Source of the DNA: Siphlonurus alternatus | Taxonomy: Eukaryota; Arthropoda; Insecta; Ephemeroptera; Siphlonuridae | Length of the DNA stretch: 64,000 nt | NCBI GenBank assembly: GCA_949825025.1 | Contig: OX463778.1 | Span: 27,337,551 to 27,401,550 of the forward strand | Direction: 5' to 3' | Shown here: positions 47,995 to 60,640 of the stretch, piece by piece | Position numbering within the stretch: position 1 is the stretch's first letter | Layout: each line of letters opens with the position of its first letter | Program-made: the position numbers and the translations under genes | The notes under the pieces: model-generated | Told to the model about the DNA's origin: nothing | The model's database searches: none | The model's input: the letters and a program-made list of their open reading frames with translations, nothing else

Positions 47995-48597
47995 TGGTGA
48001 TCAGTCGCAATTAAATCCTCGAAATCACCATACGACTTTGAGCGGGCCGTATTAGTTAAAATAATCCTCGACGAGCACCAAACCCAAGGGTACTGATATA
48101 TCCTCATCCAAGTCAATTTTTGGTATCCCTCCATCCATACAAGTTAGCATAATGAGCTAGTGTAAAACATAAGGACAATTTAAGTGTGCAAAATGAAGGA
48201 CATAATTATTACACAAACGCTGTGGTCAATGAATTTATTATTTAAGATTACTATACACCTAAACATTTTTGAGTCGGTCAAAGGCGATCGAGTCCTTTTC
48301 TTCTACAATGGTATCCATGCACGAGACATATATAATGAAAATAAAAAAAATCGCTCATGACTTGTGGAGATCCACTACGATGTCGTCATAACACCCATTA
48401 TTTATTCTCAGTGCTCTGTAGAAAAATGACGTTAAAATTGTATGAAATAGTGGAATAAATCACAGATGTAAATACAATAATTTTGCAGCTGCAATGAGGT
48501 CGTGAGAAAACACATGCAGCACCAACGTGAGCTGCATGCATACGTAAGATGAGGGCTGGGATGCATGCAGCTATAAACTGGATGGACGCACGGGGAG

Positions 48598-48617
48598 CGT
48601 GACCTCGAGGTGTGACC
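48598..48617. promoter_or_regulatory. Clustered nuclear-receptor half sites (TGACCT-CG-AGGT-GTGACCT)
   Basis: Two TGACCT half sites flank a CGAGGTG, so both everted and palindromic arrangements are present within 20 bases of a GC-rich patch. Confidence 0.35.
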
Positions 48618-48865
48618 TTTCTTCTTCCTCGTTGTGGTTGCATATAGCAGAGCCTGCACTTGCAGCATCAATGCTGCTGCACTCAAGGATATGTTTTCTC
48701 TTACCCTCCCCCGCTACAACAAATAATGTCCGGCTGACTGCAATGGCGAGCAAAGATAACGTATGTGAGATCTCCACATGTTAATTCTGAGAATATAACG
48801 TTAGGATTGAGTTTATTACTTTAAAGTTTACCACATAGAATAAAATCCTTCAATATTGGAATTTT

Positions 48866-48895
48866 CTATATATACTATATATATATATATATATA
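48866..48895. repeat. (TA)n microsatellite
   Basis: TA-rich run interrupted once by CTATA. Confidence 0.88.
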
Positions 48896-50003
48896 CAGTA
48901 TATATTAAGTAAACCAATGCTCTGCATAAAAAACACTATATAATCATCTCGTAGCAACCATGTGTGAAAAATAAAATTGTATAGAAATAAATATATAGGA
49001 CACAGCAGAATGATATTTAGTAGAAATAAACATGTCAATATTACTAAAACGTTAATTTAAAAAAAGCCGTAAATAAAAAGCAATTACTTCTTTACTTACA
49101 CGAACTTTATAATAAATTTAATTGACTTCATTGTAATGATTTATTTTTCCCCTTCGTGTCTTCAAATAGGTGTGGTTCAATTTTCTTGCTTAGCATGGTA
49201 CTAAACTTATCACGCTTCAACTACTTTCTCATATATGACTCTCGCAGTAGACAATTAGAAGCTCCCCTCCCTCTCCTTGTATTTCTTATACTAATTTAAA
49301 TCACATTTCATTGTTGTTTTCTTCTGTTTGACTTTTGTCTTCTTGCTTTGGTAGTCACTCCTTTATACGACTCTCCATTGTTTTGACCTTTTAGAAGACC
49401 ATGAGAAAATGCACTCAAGCATATGTAGTTTTTTTTTTTTTAATTCTATAGGGCGGGAATATTTTTTTAAAAATCACATGAACGAAAAAAAAAAATTAGT
49501 TAAATAACACTTATGATATTATTCTTCCATGAGAACCATTTTATGTATTTAGTAAGCATGCTGTGTTCTCGTCGTTTCAATACTTATAGTCTGTGTGACC
49601 GCTGCTTCGCACCAATATAGACAGTCAAAGGGTTGGACGGTTTACATATCCTGCAGGAGCTAAGTTGATGGCCAAGAGGCGTCCTCCTTACCTGTGTGAT
49701 ATCAAACCTTACATTTCCTCTTTCCGGTGTGTGCTAGACAGTAGTAGAGCGAACCAACGATTGGCTTTTGAGGAAAACTGGGTGACGCTACCCGGACAAT
49801 AAAATGAATGAAAAAGTAGTTTAATTGTGTTTAACGCAAGTTTTGTTAAATTGTATTTTTTAATACGTTATTTGACCCACTCTAGCTCCAGCTTATTATT
49901 TCTCGTGATCCAGAAATAGTATACGTGATATATAATTGTTTATCATACACCCACGATCGGTCACCGCATCATGAGTTTTGAATGCACCCTTAAATATGAC
50001 GTA

Positions 50004-50016
50004 TGACCTCTGACCT
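50004..50016 (-). promoter_or_regulatory. DR-1 nuclear-receptor element
   Basis: TGACCT-C-TGACCT is a perfect direct repeat of the half site with one-base spacing, the site type used by HNF4, COUP/SVP and RXR/USP receptors. A TATGACGTA word (CRE-like half) lies just upstream, and the intron around it is AT-rich. Confidence 0.5.
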
Positions 50017-50288
50017 CTGATAGATCTAATTAATATTAATATGATCTCCAATAATGTTTTGAAATCCTTCTCTGCTTTGTATATATCTAAACGTGTATTG
50101 AATTGAGAATTTTAAAAAATTGCTTATGCATGCAGCAACCTTTACCATGCATGTATCATCATATTCATCATACACTATATACTAATATACAGCTTTCGAG
50201 CTATACGGTTAAAATTTCCCTGTTACCATGATTATAATACGGGTATTTGATCTTAATAAGAATCAGTTAAACTTATTTTTTGCTGCAG

Positions 50289-50480
50289 ATGACGATTGAG
50301 GAAATGTATTTAAACTTCTCCGGGCCTGAGGGCAATGCACGGTCGTGCGGTGCCGTTAGGTGCGTCCGCCGAGCGATGCGCGGGTGCCGTACGCTGGCAG
50401 CTCGCGATCTCCACCGCTGCAATCTGAGCAACTTACTAAAAGGTGCGGGCAGACCAAGAACATACGTCTTGAAGTCTTAG
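50289..50480 (+). CDS. Weak candidate exon after a good acceptor
   Basis: TTATTTTTTGCTGCAG is a good acceptor, directly followed by ATGACGATTGAGG and a GC-rich open frame of 63 codons (MTIEEMYLNFSGPEG, then a Cys/Arg-rich part) ending in TAG at 50478. Its phase is incompatible with the exon at 47786. It would have to start a separate or alternative transcript. The composition of its second half looks like random GC-rich sequence. Confidence 0.22.
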   Translation: MTIEEMYLNFSGPEGNARSCGAVRCVRRAMRGCRTLAARDLHRCNLSNLLKGAGRPRTYVLKS

Positions 50481-53375
50481 ATCCGAGAAAGCTCTAATGT
50501 AATATGATAGTTTTCAAAATGTCATCAATTTGTAATATCTTAAATTCTTAGCCTATAATTTAGTGTAAACGAAGCGATTGTTTAACGCTCAGTTATATTG
50601 TGTCAACAGAGCTAGAGATGAAGTGTCAGGGTCTCCCCACATATCGCCACTTGGCCACACGGAGGAGGTGCATTGCCAGGTGACCTTATCAGGCGGTGAC
50701 TCGCAGCTCGTCACAGCTGCTGCTTGAGCGGTCGATCGCTCCTGTTGAGTCGCTAAGCTGCGTCGCGCAACTCCGCTCTCGTCACTTCATACTCTCGTTT
50801 TCTAAAGGTGTATGAACTTAAAACGCGCGAAATGTTCAAATGCAAACTTAGAAACATATTTAACTAAATAAATATTATACTTTTCGACCCCCAGGTTAAT
50901 CCAATTTCAATTTCACTCACAATAATGCAGAGTCTTGAATAAAACGTTTTTTTTTTAAATTTTGTTCATAAATTTGTATTCTCTTTGGAGTTGAAGTTAT
51001 CAAATTCAAATTCTTTTATTAATTCCATTTTTTCCTACAATCATAATTTAAACGTCAACTTATTTCCTGCATGGGTATATAATATATTATAGGAAAACAA
51101 ACTCTAAATTAATTCTTCGTATTGCTCCTTATAAGTTTGTATTTCTCGTATACTGATGAGTCGACTTTTACCACGCAAGGAAATCAGAGGAAGTGCGAAG
51201 GAGAAGTTCTTGTAATTTTGGCATGCACTATATACACATGAGATGGGGGGCGTGCGTGCATTTGCCTTGATGTATGAATGAAATATTGCTCCGCATACCT
51301 CATTCAACGTTTGGATAGTGAGATTTTGATTGTGATTACGATAGTTTATATATTATTATTTTATAACAAGTATCACCACTAGTATATACCCTACACTTTC
51401 TGTGTAATATTATATCACTATTGTACTTGGAGCTGCGGTAGATAGTATAAGAGAATACAAGTTGAGTGTAACAAAGGACATATACAGAGCAGCATAGCAA
51501 AAAGAAGGTTTACTTATATAATGCCATGAGGGTTTTCGTATATATATAGTATTATACTGTAGGTATGCTTTTGCTATATAGCGTTTTATATACTCGTCGT
51601 CTCTCTCTCTCTATCTGGCTATAGCAAGTCTGTGTGAGCTCTGATCAATAGCAGCTAACAGAGAAGCAAGCCAACTATACGCCTCTGCCTGCACCGCCCC
51701 TGCGACTGTGCTGCTGCTGCAACCCCCCTTACTCACATCGACCGCTGAGCAGTGGCCGCCCCTTCACGCCCTCTTCCACCCCCATAGCCCATGTACCTTG
51801 CTTGAGGCTGATGCCATTTCATCCCTTCTACCCCTACATCCCTTCTTCACTATCACTAGTGGCAAATCCGTCATTCCTTCATCCCCCTCTAACTCCTTCT
51901 CATCTAAAGCAAACCTCTCTTCTTCTTCTATATAATACTGAAAGGGAAAATATTATATATAATATATAAAGAGAAAAAGTCACGTTTTTTATCAGTATGA
52001 TTGAAAATGTAATGTATATGACATTGGAACTGTGGAAAATGTCATCATAATTTTTCTAATATATGAAATAATACTTTACTTTTTGATTTTGTATTTAACA
52101 CCTCCAATAAGAGACACAAAAAACGAGGCAGCAGCTCGTGAGCACCCACGACACGCGTGCGGCAGCAGCAGGCCGACGTTTGCCGCCACCATCTGCCCAG
52201 CTATGATCGGCGGCTGGCGGCCCTCACCTGCCCCCGCTGTAGCACAGAGACTCGTAAACAGTCGGAGCGTTGGCCATCACATTCGTATACTGAGAACCAG
52301 GGGAAAATGTCTATATGGGATGATTGCTATATTTTTACTTGTCGGCAACGATGCATGTCCTTATAAATTGATAAGTACATATATCTGAATCAAAATTATG
52401 CCCACTGCACTTTGCGTTATATAATTTAAATATAGGTTTTCGTCGTGTTTGTAGTGTCATTGTGGTTGACAGCTTGCAATGAAGGATCTAACTGATGGCT
52501 CAACACGATTTACACGAGCTGAATACATCCGAGCATCTCTGAGCTTAGACTAAATGAATGACGGCCAGGAAATGCAGTGTATACCTGATCCCCCTAATAA
52601 GAGAATAAGGACATTTTCTATGGAATTTTGAAATTTTAGACAGAAACATTCTATAATATCGTGAAGCAACAAATTTTAATTTGTTTTGTTTGTTGTTGCA
52701 CGATAACGTGAATGTATATTAGCACAACACAATTTATGTATATATTACGGTTTCACTGCATATAGGTGAAGGGAAATCCGCAGGTATTCAGTAGGTGTTG
52801 TGATGCCGCGGTGACGAGATGAAACGATAAGTTTGTATAATGTTTTGTGTCTGATATGAAAATATGAGTTATGATGTGGCTGTATAATTTATCGAGAGGA
52901 AACGAGCTAATAATAATGTTAGTTTGAAATTAATGGTGCATCCTCAAGTACATTGCTCGTTGTCGTTCTCATTTATTTATTCTCTATAATAATAACAATT
53001 GAATGCGGGAAAAAGTTCATCATTTTCTTGTACTTTTATATATAATAAAACTACGGTAAAATAAATCAACCTCTGTATATTATGTTATTATCATTATTTT
53101 CTACATAAGTACAGTTATATTGTTCCGTATATTTGAATTCGTGCAGTTTGTGAAAATTTGCGGTTCAACAGTGAGCCTACTCAGCCGTAACACTTAATTT
53201 AAAAGCTATATTCAATCAAATAATTTTCACATGCTTTTTTTTTTTTTTTATATAATTCAGGTATGTTTATAAAACTGTAAATACAGAAATGTACTGAAAA
53301 GTGATAAATTTAACACGTCTTTTCCTCACCCTTCCCCCAAATCCTGGTGTACAAAATATATAATAGATTAGCAAG

Positions 53376-53381
<6 letters not shown>

Positions 53382-53422
<41 letters not shown>
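53382..53422. repeat. (TA)n microsatellite
   Basis: About 20 TA units. Confidence 0.93.
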
Positions 53423-53428
<6 letters not shown>

Positions 53429-54406
53429 TATATAGATCCGTGCGTAAATGTATACGATCGATTCATAAATCAAGAATCAGATGAACCTTATATATACACA
53501 TTATGTGTACTTTATATATAGGACACAATATAATTATAAGAAAAATGTAATCTTGATATTATAATTTGATTATATATCTACGAAAAGAACCCACAGTATT
53601 ACAGAAATTTGAATACCAAATTGCAGAAACACTCAATCACTTAATAGAACTCTAACATATGTGTGCTACAGTAACACATGATGTATATTATATGCAATGT
53701 TATCACGAACAATAAGCTCCATACAGAGACGTGGCTCACACTGATGGCAAGTTCTGTCCATGTAGTCTCGTGTTATTGGTCCAACTTGATGACCGTTTTT
53801 GCTTGGTACAGACTGGACCTCGACTTAATTGGCGTGTCTTGTAGTAGTATTAGGCCTCAGCAGTGCCCACCCGCCGCCGTACCAACACCCATAAAAACTT
53901 GCAGGTCTTGTGATGACGTATGTCTGTTCTGGCTTTCGTCTGGAGCAAGATTATTGATGGCTGCCTGCATGGGATCAAAAGCAAGGCCATGTGATCAAAA
54001 TAATTTAATAACTACAACGATAAAAAAATGTAACAATTTATATCTGTTAACACCGTCATAATAAATACTTGTTTCTTTTTGATAATATAAAAAAAATGTT
54101 TCATATATAGTGGATATCATCAACTTATAAATTTTGTAACTCAAATTTAGAAGATGATATATTAATTTATACAAAATAAAATATCAAAAAACTAAAAAAT
54201 GTAAATACTAAAGATTATAATAATAAATATTAATATATTATATATATTATAGTGAAAGCTTTGAAAAATATATTGTTATTTGTCATGTTATTTTTTTTTT
54301 TAACATAAAAAGGTTAACAAAATTAGAAAATTGATTTGAAAATTACGTTTAACACCCATGTTTATGGAGTGGCGGCTATATCATTATGTACAAAGTAACT
54401 AGAATG

Positions 54407-54412
54407 TTTATT
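54407..54412 (-). terminator. AATAAA poly(A) signal on the minus strand
   Basis: The plus strand reads TTTATT, i.e. AATAAA on the minus strand (TTTAATAAACATTC). It lies about 225 bases past the stop of the candidate terminal exon at 54636-54859. AATAAA is frequent in AT-rich DNA, so it is supportive rather than decisive. Confidence 0.3.
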
Positions 54413-54635
54413 AAACATCGACTTTGGTTATAATTTTACCTCATGACAACGTCAGATTATATAGTGTTAAAATATAAAATGTTGGAAATTATAATCTCAA
54501 CAAGCATGTAAATAAGCAGCGACCACCTAAAATTATATTCTAACATGTTCAGTGGGTGTTTCTGCGTTTTATATGCGCACTTGAACGTTTTGTTATGTGG
54601 AGGAGTGTTTTTTTTTATACAGTATATATATTTTT

Positions 54636-54859
54636 TTATAGAAGATTCTGTTCTTCTTCGTAGTCCGAGTTTTGAGATAAGCGCGATGCCACGAGGCTCC
54701 TTCTTTTGGAGAAGCGCGTAGGAGTTGCTGGAGAACGATGCCGCCAGCGTTGCCAGCCTGACACGTGGCTTGTTTGACTAGAATAGGCAGATTTGTAGCT
54801 CCTCACCAAATATCCTCCATTCATTTCAGAGAACTCCAACGAATGGCAAGGACGCGATG
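54636..54859 (-). CDS. Candidate minus-strand terminal exon, C-terminal tail of an unknown protein
   Basis: On the minus strand a strong acceptor (CTTTTTTTATTTACAG) is followed by 74 open codons and TAA. The peptide begins SRPCHSLEFSEMNGGYLVRS, continues with a Ser/Arg-rich basic part (WQRWRHRSPATPTRFSKRRS), and ends SQNSDYEEEQNLL. It looks like a cytoplasmic tail: basic, rich in phosphorylatable Ser/Thr, with a C-terminal acidic dileucine (EEQNLL, [DE]xxxL[LI]) of the endosomal sorting type. The first two exon bases complete a codon. An AATAAA lies about 225 bases downstream. No family is recognised. An internal G|GTGAGG could act as an alternative donor. Confidence 0.45.
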
Positions 54860-56486
54860 CTGTAAATAAAAAAAGCATGATAAATAAGAGAACTGTAGAG
54901 AGTGGACTTTTGTAGCTAAATTCTCATAAAATAAAGATACTCTATTGTAAATAGATCATAAATTAAAAAAATATTATTAATTGAATAGTCAAGTCATTAA
55001 TATTTTTTAATTGCGGTATGCATAATAAAATTGACAGAAGGTAAGAAAAACGTGTGTAATTTATACAAAAAAAAATATGAGAATACATTAGTGATTTCCT
55101 GGCTCATTTATATAAGTAAATTTAACCTTAAAAAATAATTTTCCTTGGTATAAATAACTATCAATTAAATAATTTTTATTATACTTGCTATTATATTATT
55201 TAGAGAGTCAACAGTGCGTTGATAATTGACAGTTACCGCGGGAAAATTAAATAAGTAAACATGGGTACAACAGATACCGTCTTGGTGCTCACAGGACGAG
55301 GTGTTGGAAGGGGGGCGAGTACCTTCATTTCCCAACGCTCTGACGTGCGTATAATGTACCTAATAACTGACGTGGAGTGCTTCGTGCGAACATCAGTTGA
55401 TAATTAATTCTTGATTGATTCAGATTTCGTTCGGCACTCCTGGAGTGTACTGGAGGAAATTTAGTGATCTGATAATTGTTAGTTTTATCCTCTTATAGAT
55501 GTATAATATGCTTGAATTAAAGTGTATAATGTTAAATTTATGCAATTGTTGTATTTAACAAGAAATTGTAACATTATGATATCCAAGCACATATTATTTA
55601 TACTTGTTTTATTGAAATGAAATTATTTTATATATTATACTATATAAGCTTGTCGATTTTCAATATTAGTGCATGTTCGTTCAAAGTGTGTGCAAGTATG
55701 TTTCAACTGGTCACTCTAAATTATATTTAACGTTCAATGACCGCCGGTGTTTTGTTTAATGATGGAACAAGGAACGAAGTGGCAGCTCTGGTTTAGATGC
55801 TCGTCAGACGCCCCCCGCCGTGCCACGTCGCCATCGTGAGCGTGCGGCGTTGGAGCAAACTGGTGCTCACGCGCAGAGCTGCTACAGTGATTTACTCCCC
55901 CCCAGGACCCTCGAGAGAAGATGCTCACTGGCTTTTCCACCTCCAACCGGACCTGCCTTCCCCCCCCCCAATCCCCCCTCACACCACACACAAACTTGGA
56001 TTTTTTTTTTTGTTGATCTGTGTGTCTCGTAACAAAAACATGTTATATATTATATTATATATAAAAAATATGAATAAAAGTTAAAACTTTCGGAGGAATG
56101 CTGTGTTGTCATATCGAATGATTAAATTTTAATTTTATACCTGGCTACTGCTGCTACTACCTCATAAAATTATTTATATAATATCGATGTTTATATAAAA
56201 TATTATATACTTAATATACTTTAATGTGTTTATTTATATATATTTTATTACATTTTTATTTTTATTATAGTTGTTATCGTTTCCCCTTTTTTTTTTATAA
56301 AAATTAGCATTTTTAATTTTTTGTAGTTTGGGATTCAAATTATTAATTATTATTATTAATTTCACAAACCAATAAAATTTTGTTTTCCATGGCATTATTT
56401 AAAGCTTAAATTTCTCCATATTTTAACTTGTGTGTGATTTTTTATCAGTTGATTTCTCTTCAGACGAGCACAATATTTAAAGTCCA

Positions 56487-56496
56487 GTGACGTCAC
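56487..56496. promoter_or_regulatory. Full CRE palindrome GTGACGTCAC
   Basis: Followed by ATGTGATAAC in a GC-richer interval (56480-56690) that also carries CACGTCACG near 56646. Confidence 0.55.
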
Positions 56497-59400
56497 ATGT
56501 GATAACAAGTGTCAACATGCTTCATGGTTATGCTCAAATCTCCCCCTGGCACTTTTGTGTCACCTCCAATCCCGACTCACGCCAGCGGTAAAGGTAGCAG
56601 CTAAGCTCGGCTTTTTTGCTGCTTTTTTACGACGCGCTCATAATCACGTCACGTTCATGCAGAAGTTGTTATTTCGAGGAACGTCCACACTCAATCTAGT
56701 TTTGTGTGTTAAAATATTTGGCTGAGAACTGCAAACAAATGGATTTACCAACAGGGAAATTCAATTAAACGATGAGTCTACCATAAGGAAGTTACAATTA
56801 CTCTCCTAAATATTTATTGTTGACTCAGACGATTCAGACACATGTTATAGTATAATACTTCAGATAGAGTCATAGCGGCATACTGGTTATATCATAAAAA
56901 AATATGATGGTCGTTTTGTAGAAATTATACCTTATTTGGGTATTTTATTTTAGGCACAAGGACTTTATACATCTCAAAAATAATATTATTTTTACTTAAA
57001 ATAAGTATTTTTAAAATTATTTCCACATGTATATGTATTTTCTTTTATAAAACAGCGCATATTTAAATATTTTACCTTTTAAACAATTTGATCGTGTTGC
57101 TAAGTATGACCATTAGCTATTAAAGGTAAATAATAATAATAATTATGTTAATACGTGGCTAATTATTTTGTAGTTAGCGTTGTTATATGTTTGCATGGTA
57201 GATTATTCAGGAGCTTATAGTGGGGTTAGGCGTGAGCGAGTTGTGGAGTTGCTCAGCGCTGCTTTTCATGGAGTTGTTATCAGAGGGAGGCGGGCGGGGG
57301 CTCAAGTGAATTATGTGTCTGCGAATCAACGAAGCGCGATCTCAGCCAAGACAGCACTGCTGCGATCAACCAGAAGCTGGTGGCGCCCTCGTCAAGGTCA
57401 CCTCTCAACTTGTTCTCCAACCTGTGTACAAACTTTATGTCACGCAGCAGCCTTGGTGCTTCAAAATAAATTTAAATTTACTCAAAATGTCAAGTCCATC
57501 TCTGTATTAAGTTGGAAAATAAGGTTTTGGTTTTTTATCATAATTCAGGTTACTTTACTATGCATAATTGAATTAAATAAAAAACGTCTCAGTGAATTTT
57601 CATTTACGTTATTTATTCAAGCGTTAAAATCCCCATATATTTTATATTATAATATACTGGAGACTTCAACGCAAGAGTAAATAAAATAATATTCAAATTA
57701 TTGTTATGTTTGAATGCTTGTATGACAAAATACTTTCACATTTAGGAACGCGTTGCCAAATCTTATTACCTGATAGGATTTTACCACTTATTTCAACCCT
57801 TCTGGAAGACTACCTATTTTTCACTCTCCCTACTGACGCTGTAAAATACTTGAAAAGTCCCATGCATCGTCAGCTTTGTCACTGACCGTTCTGACTACCT
57901 GAGTTAAAACCTTTCAAACTGGCTTGAGGAATTTCACCCAAATTGAAGTACGACGATTCACTTTTCAATGGCTTTAAATTTAAATAAACGTTAACATAAT
58001 TTAGTAGTCATTTCGATTGATAGCACAAGATCATCACTCCATAAATGTGTAGTTTTATAGAGAAGTAAATTATAAAAAAAAAAAAAATCTTTTAATCCCT
58101 GGGGCTTAAAAAGTAGCATAAATGCCTATAAAACTTTAATAGTGGTGCTTGAAAACGCCGTGATGATGTTATCAAGAGAGTTTAAATGCATCCTACGAGT
58201 TTGTATTCAACTCAAGGTGTGATTAAGATTTCAGGAGGTCTTTGCCTCACAAGATATATGCATAAATATTATGATCAAACTGCATAAACACCTTTTATAT
58301 GTTATAATTATACAGTGTATGTTAATTTACAACAGATGGTGGCCATTCTGAGATATTGTGATGTCAACAATGTCAGAACTAAATTATGAGATATTGAGTC
58401 ATAAAGAATACCAAAATTTGTTTTTCCACTTTTTTCACGATAAAGTAAAAGCTAAAGTACTCTAAAATTTGAATAAAAGCGAACAGTACCTTACTTTATA
58501 TCAGTAAATTTGATCAAGTTTAATAGAGCATGCCTCAAATGATACATGTTGTTTTGTGTGTTTTTTTTTTGACAGCTTTATATGACAAGTATGACAAATT
58601 CTTTCTCGGTTGATTGCACTGAAATTCTAGTACTAAACATGTCATCATGTTGGCACCACTGTGTCGAGGAGAGCTTAGAAGCGAAGAAGACGGAGGGCGG
58701 GGAGGGAGTGGTCGCCGAAGGTCAACGCCAAATAAAGCGGCGATGGCAGCAGCAGTGGTGGAGAACGATCGGAGATGCGAGCGAGCGCGGGGGAGAGACT
58801 TGATAGCGGAGACTTGAACGGTGGGGGAACTACTGCTTCTTTACAACTCCCAATTTGTTGCCACTTTAGTAACAAATCATGAGCTCAATGATAAATAAAA
58901 ATATATTATTGAACTTATCTATGTGTTGAACTGAGAATTTGATTGAATCGTTTTGCTTACAACAACAGTATTTCAACAGTTGATTATACTTATAATTTAA
59001 TATTTAATCAATTTAAAATTTTGATTTACGCGTTTCGTGTTTATGGATTGATATTCACTTTTCCTTGAATTTAATAATAATGATGATATAATGCAACATT
59101 AAAATAAAGCGAGATGTGAGAACTTGTCTCACGAATTTGACCCCTTACGATCGGGTTCGTATATTATGTTCCCATGGGAGCCTCCTCCGCTTGTTGTCCT
59201 ATACGTGAGCTTACAAAAAAGTCGAGTTTCTTCTGCCGACAAGAATGTTGAGCAGCGAGCTGAGGCGCGCATTGTTGTTGTGTCTGGCTTCTTCGCCCGC
59301 TTTACCCTGCTTGCCTCTGGTTCCAGTTTAACAAGGCAATCGGCAATCTTCGGTTCAACTCGTGTTTGACTGCCGATGACCGCCGCCACCACCACGTCCG

Positions 59401-60614
59401 TCCGCATTTGTTTCTTCCCCTCCCATACCTGCCACGGTTCAAGGCGTGATCAAAACCTGATAGTTGTAAACTTATTAAGGTGCAATAGAGAACTGGAGGT
59501 AATGTCCCTTCCGACCTTGGATACCACGAGATGGCAGCAGCGGCGAATGACCCTCATGTCATTGTATTGGTTATTGCTAACATGATTGTGTTGATGGGTT
59601 CAGTTCTGGTTCATAAGACTTATCAACAAACATTAACTTCTGAACAATAAATTTTATTGCATTGTTTATAAAATTTAGAAGATGTCCCACCTTGTTGCAT
59701 GCTCTTCATCAGGATCTACAGAATAATATAATATATAAATTTACAGAATTAGAATGACTCAGGTTCACCGAGCTAGGGTCTGGGACCGGCGTGATCCGTT
59801 GCGACAACAGCCGCGCGTGGTGCTCCTGGTGAACGCACCTGTCGTACCTACCTGAAATAACCGGCGCGTCTGAGCCCCCAGCTCGAGGCATGCGATCACC
59901 AAGGATGCTCACTCGCTGCCTACCTGACGCTGGTTATCCAATACAATGGCCACTTACCACTCTCATTACATTGTATACGCCGCTTAGCTGTATCACCTGC
60001 ATCTTCTGATAACGAGCTGCAATGATAATAATTATCACAATCTTGTGTTAAATATATATATTATAATAGTATACAATCATAAAATTTTTATTGTAAAATT
60101 GGACTATTAATTATATTTAACACTTGCTTTTATTATATACATTTAAAGGCTATAAAACATTTGCTAACGGTGTGATAAATATTATTGTTGTTGTTGATAG
60201 GCTTTGTTTAAAAATATAAAATATATTGGGTGAAGACAATAGTATATATAGGTTTCTTAATTGTTTATTAATAAACTAGAAACGATATCAATTAAATTAA
60301 AAATACCAATCAATTTTTAAATAATTTAATTACTTAATTTTTAAACACAATGATATAAATGCTATTATCCTTTTCCGATTTCTTCTCTCTTTTAATCTCA
60401 AATAATTAATTATTAATTATTTATAAGAAAGGTAAAAATTATTTTCGATTTCCAATTGTTGTTTGTTATATGAACGTCCGGGAGGGAAGGTGCTATCACG
60501 ACTCCTCCTCAGCACTGTTGTCATATCTCACCCATGATGATATACTCGATTGACCTCAAGTGTGGGCAGGTTGTCTACCCCGGACAAGCCGCCTCCTGAA
60601 GGATGCTGGGGCCA

Positions 60615-60640
60615 GGAGGAGGAGGAGGAGGAGGAGGAGA
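60615..60640. repeat. (GGA)n trinucleotide repeat
   Basis: About eight GGA/AGG units inside a GC-rich patch. It yields an artefactual Arg-run ORF on the plus strand and a Ser-run ORF on the minus strand. Confidence 0.9.

Larger units (their letters stand above)
47959..54406. other. Presumed intron downstream of the 47786 exon
   Basis: Begins with the GTGAGT donor, and a CRE follows within 30 bases. GC-rich patches lie at 48500-48720, 49930-50020 (DR-1), 50280-50480, 50600-50800, 51640-51940 (pyrimidine-rich), 52115-52300 and 53850-53960. TA microsatellites are at 48866-48895 and 53382-53422. The ORF at 52157-52366 (containing LTCPRCSTETRKQSERW) and the 127-codon ORF at 53678-54061 lack convincing splice context. 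No next exon in the correct phase was found. Confidence 0.4.

Noticed and set aside
52115..52366. Plus-strand ORF containing LTCPRCSTETRKQSERW
   Set aside because: The Cys/His spacing does not make a recognisable zinc finger, and no donor with good consensus follows the GC-rich part.
53678..54061. 127-codon plus-strand ORF
   Set aside because: Composition follows local base content, with no splice context, domain or start context.
57180..57680. Longest ORF in the window (166 codons)
   Set aside because: The sequence shifts from GC-rich arbitrary composition to AT-rich Phe/Ile/Lys-rich composition. It has no domain, no splice support and no promoter, so chance is more likely.
57803..57822. 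miR-7-like word TGGAAGACTA
   Set aside because: The match stops after ten bases and there is no complementary arm nearby.
59129..59407. Minus-strand ORF with balanced composition (CLVKLEPEASRVKRAKKPDT)
   Set aside because: The only suitably placed donor (TTTTTT|GTAAGC) lacks a G at the exon end, and the plus frame is equally open, so no coding strand can be chosen.
59820..59912. Minus-strand CAG|GTAGGT donor after an open block (MPRAGGSDAPVIS)
   Set aside because: A lone donor without a matching acceptor or promoter is not enough to call an exon.
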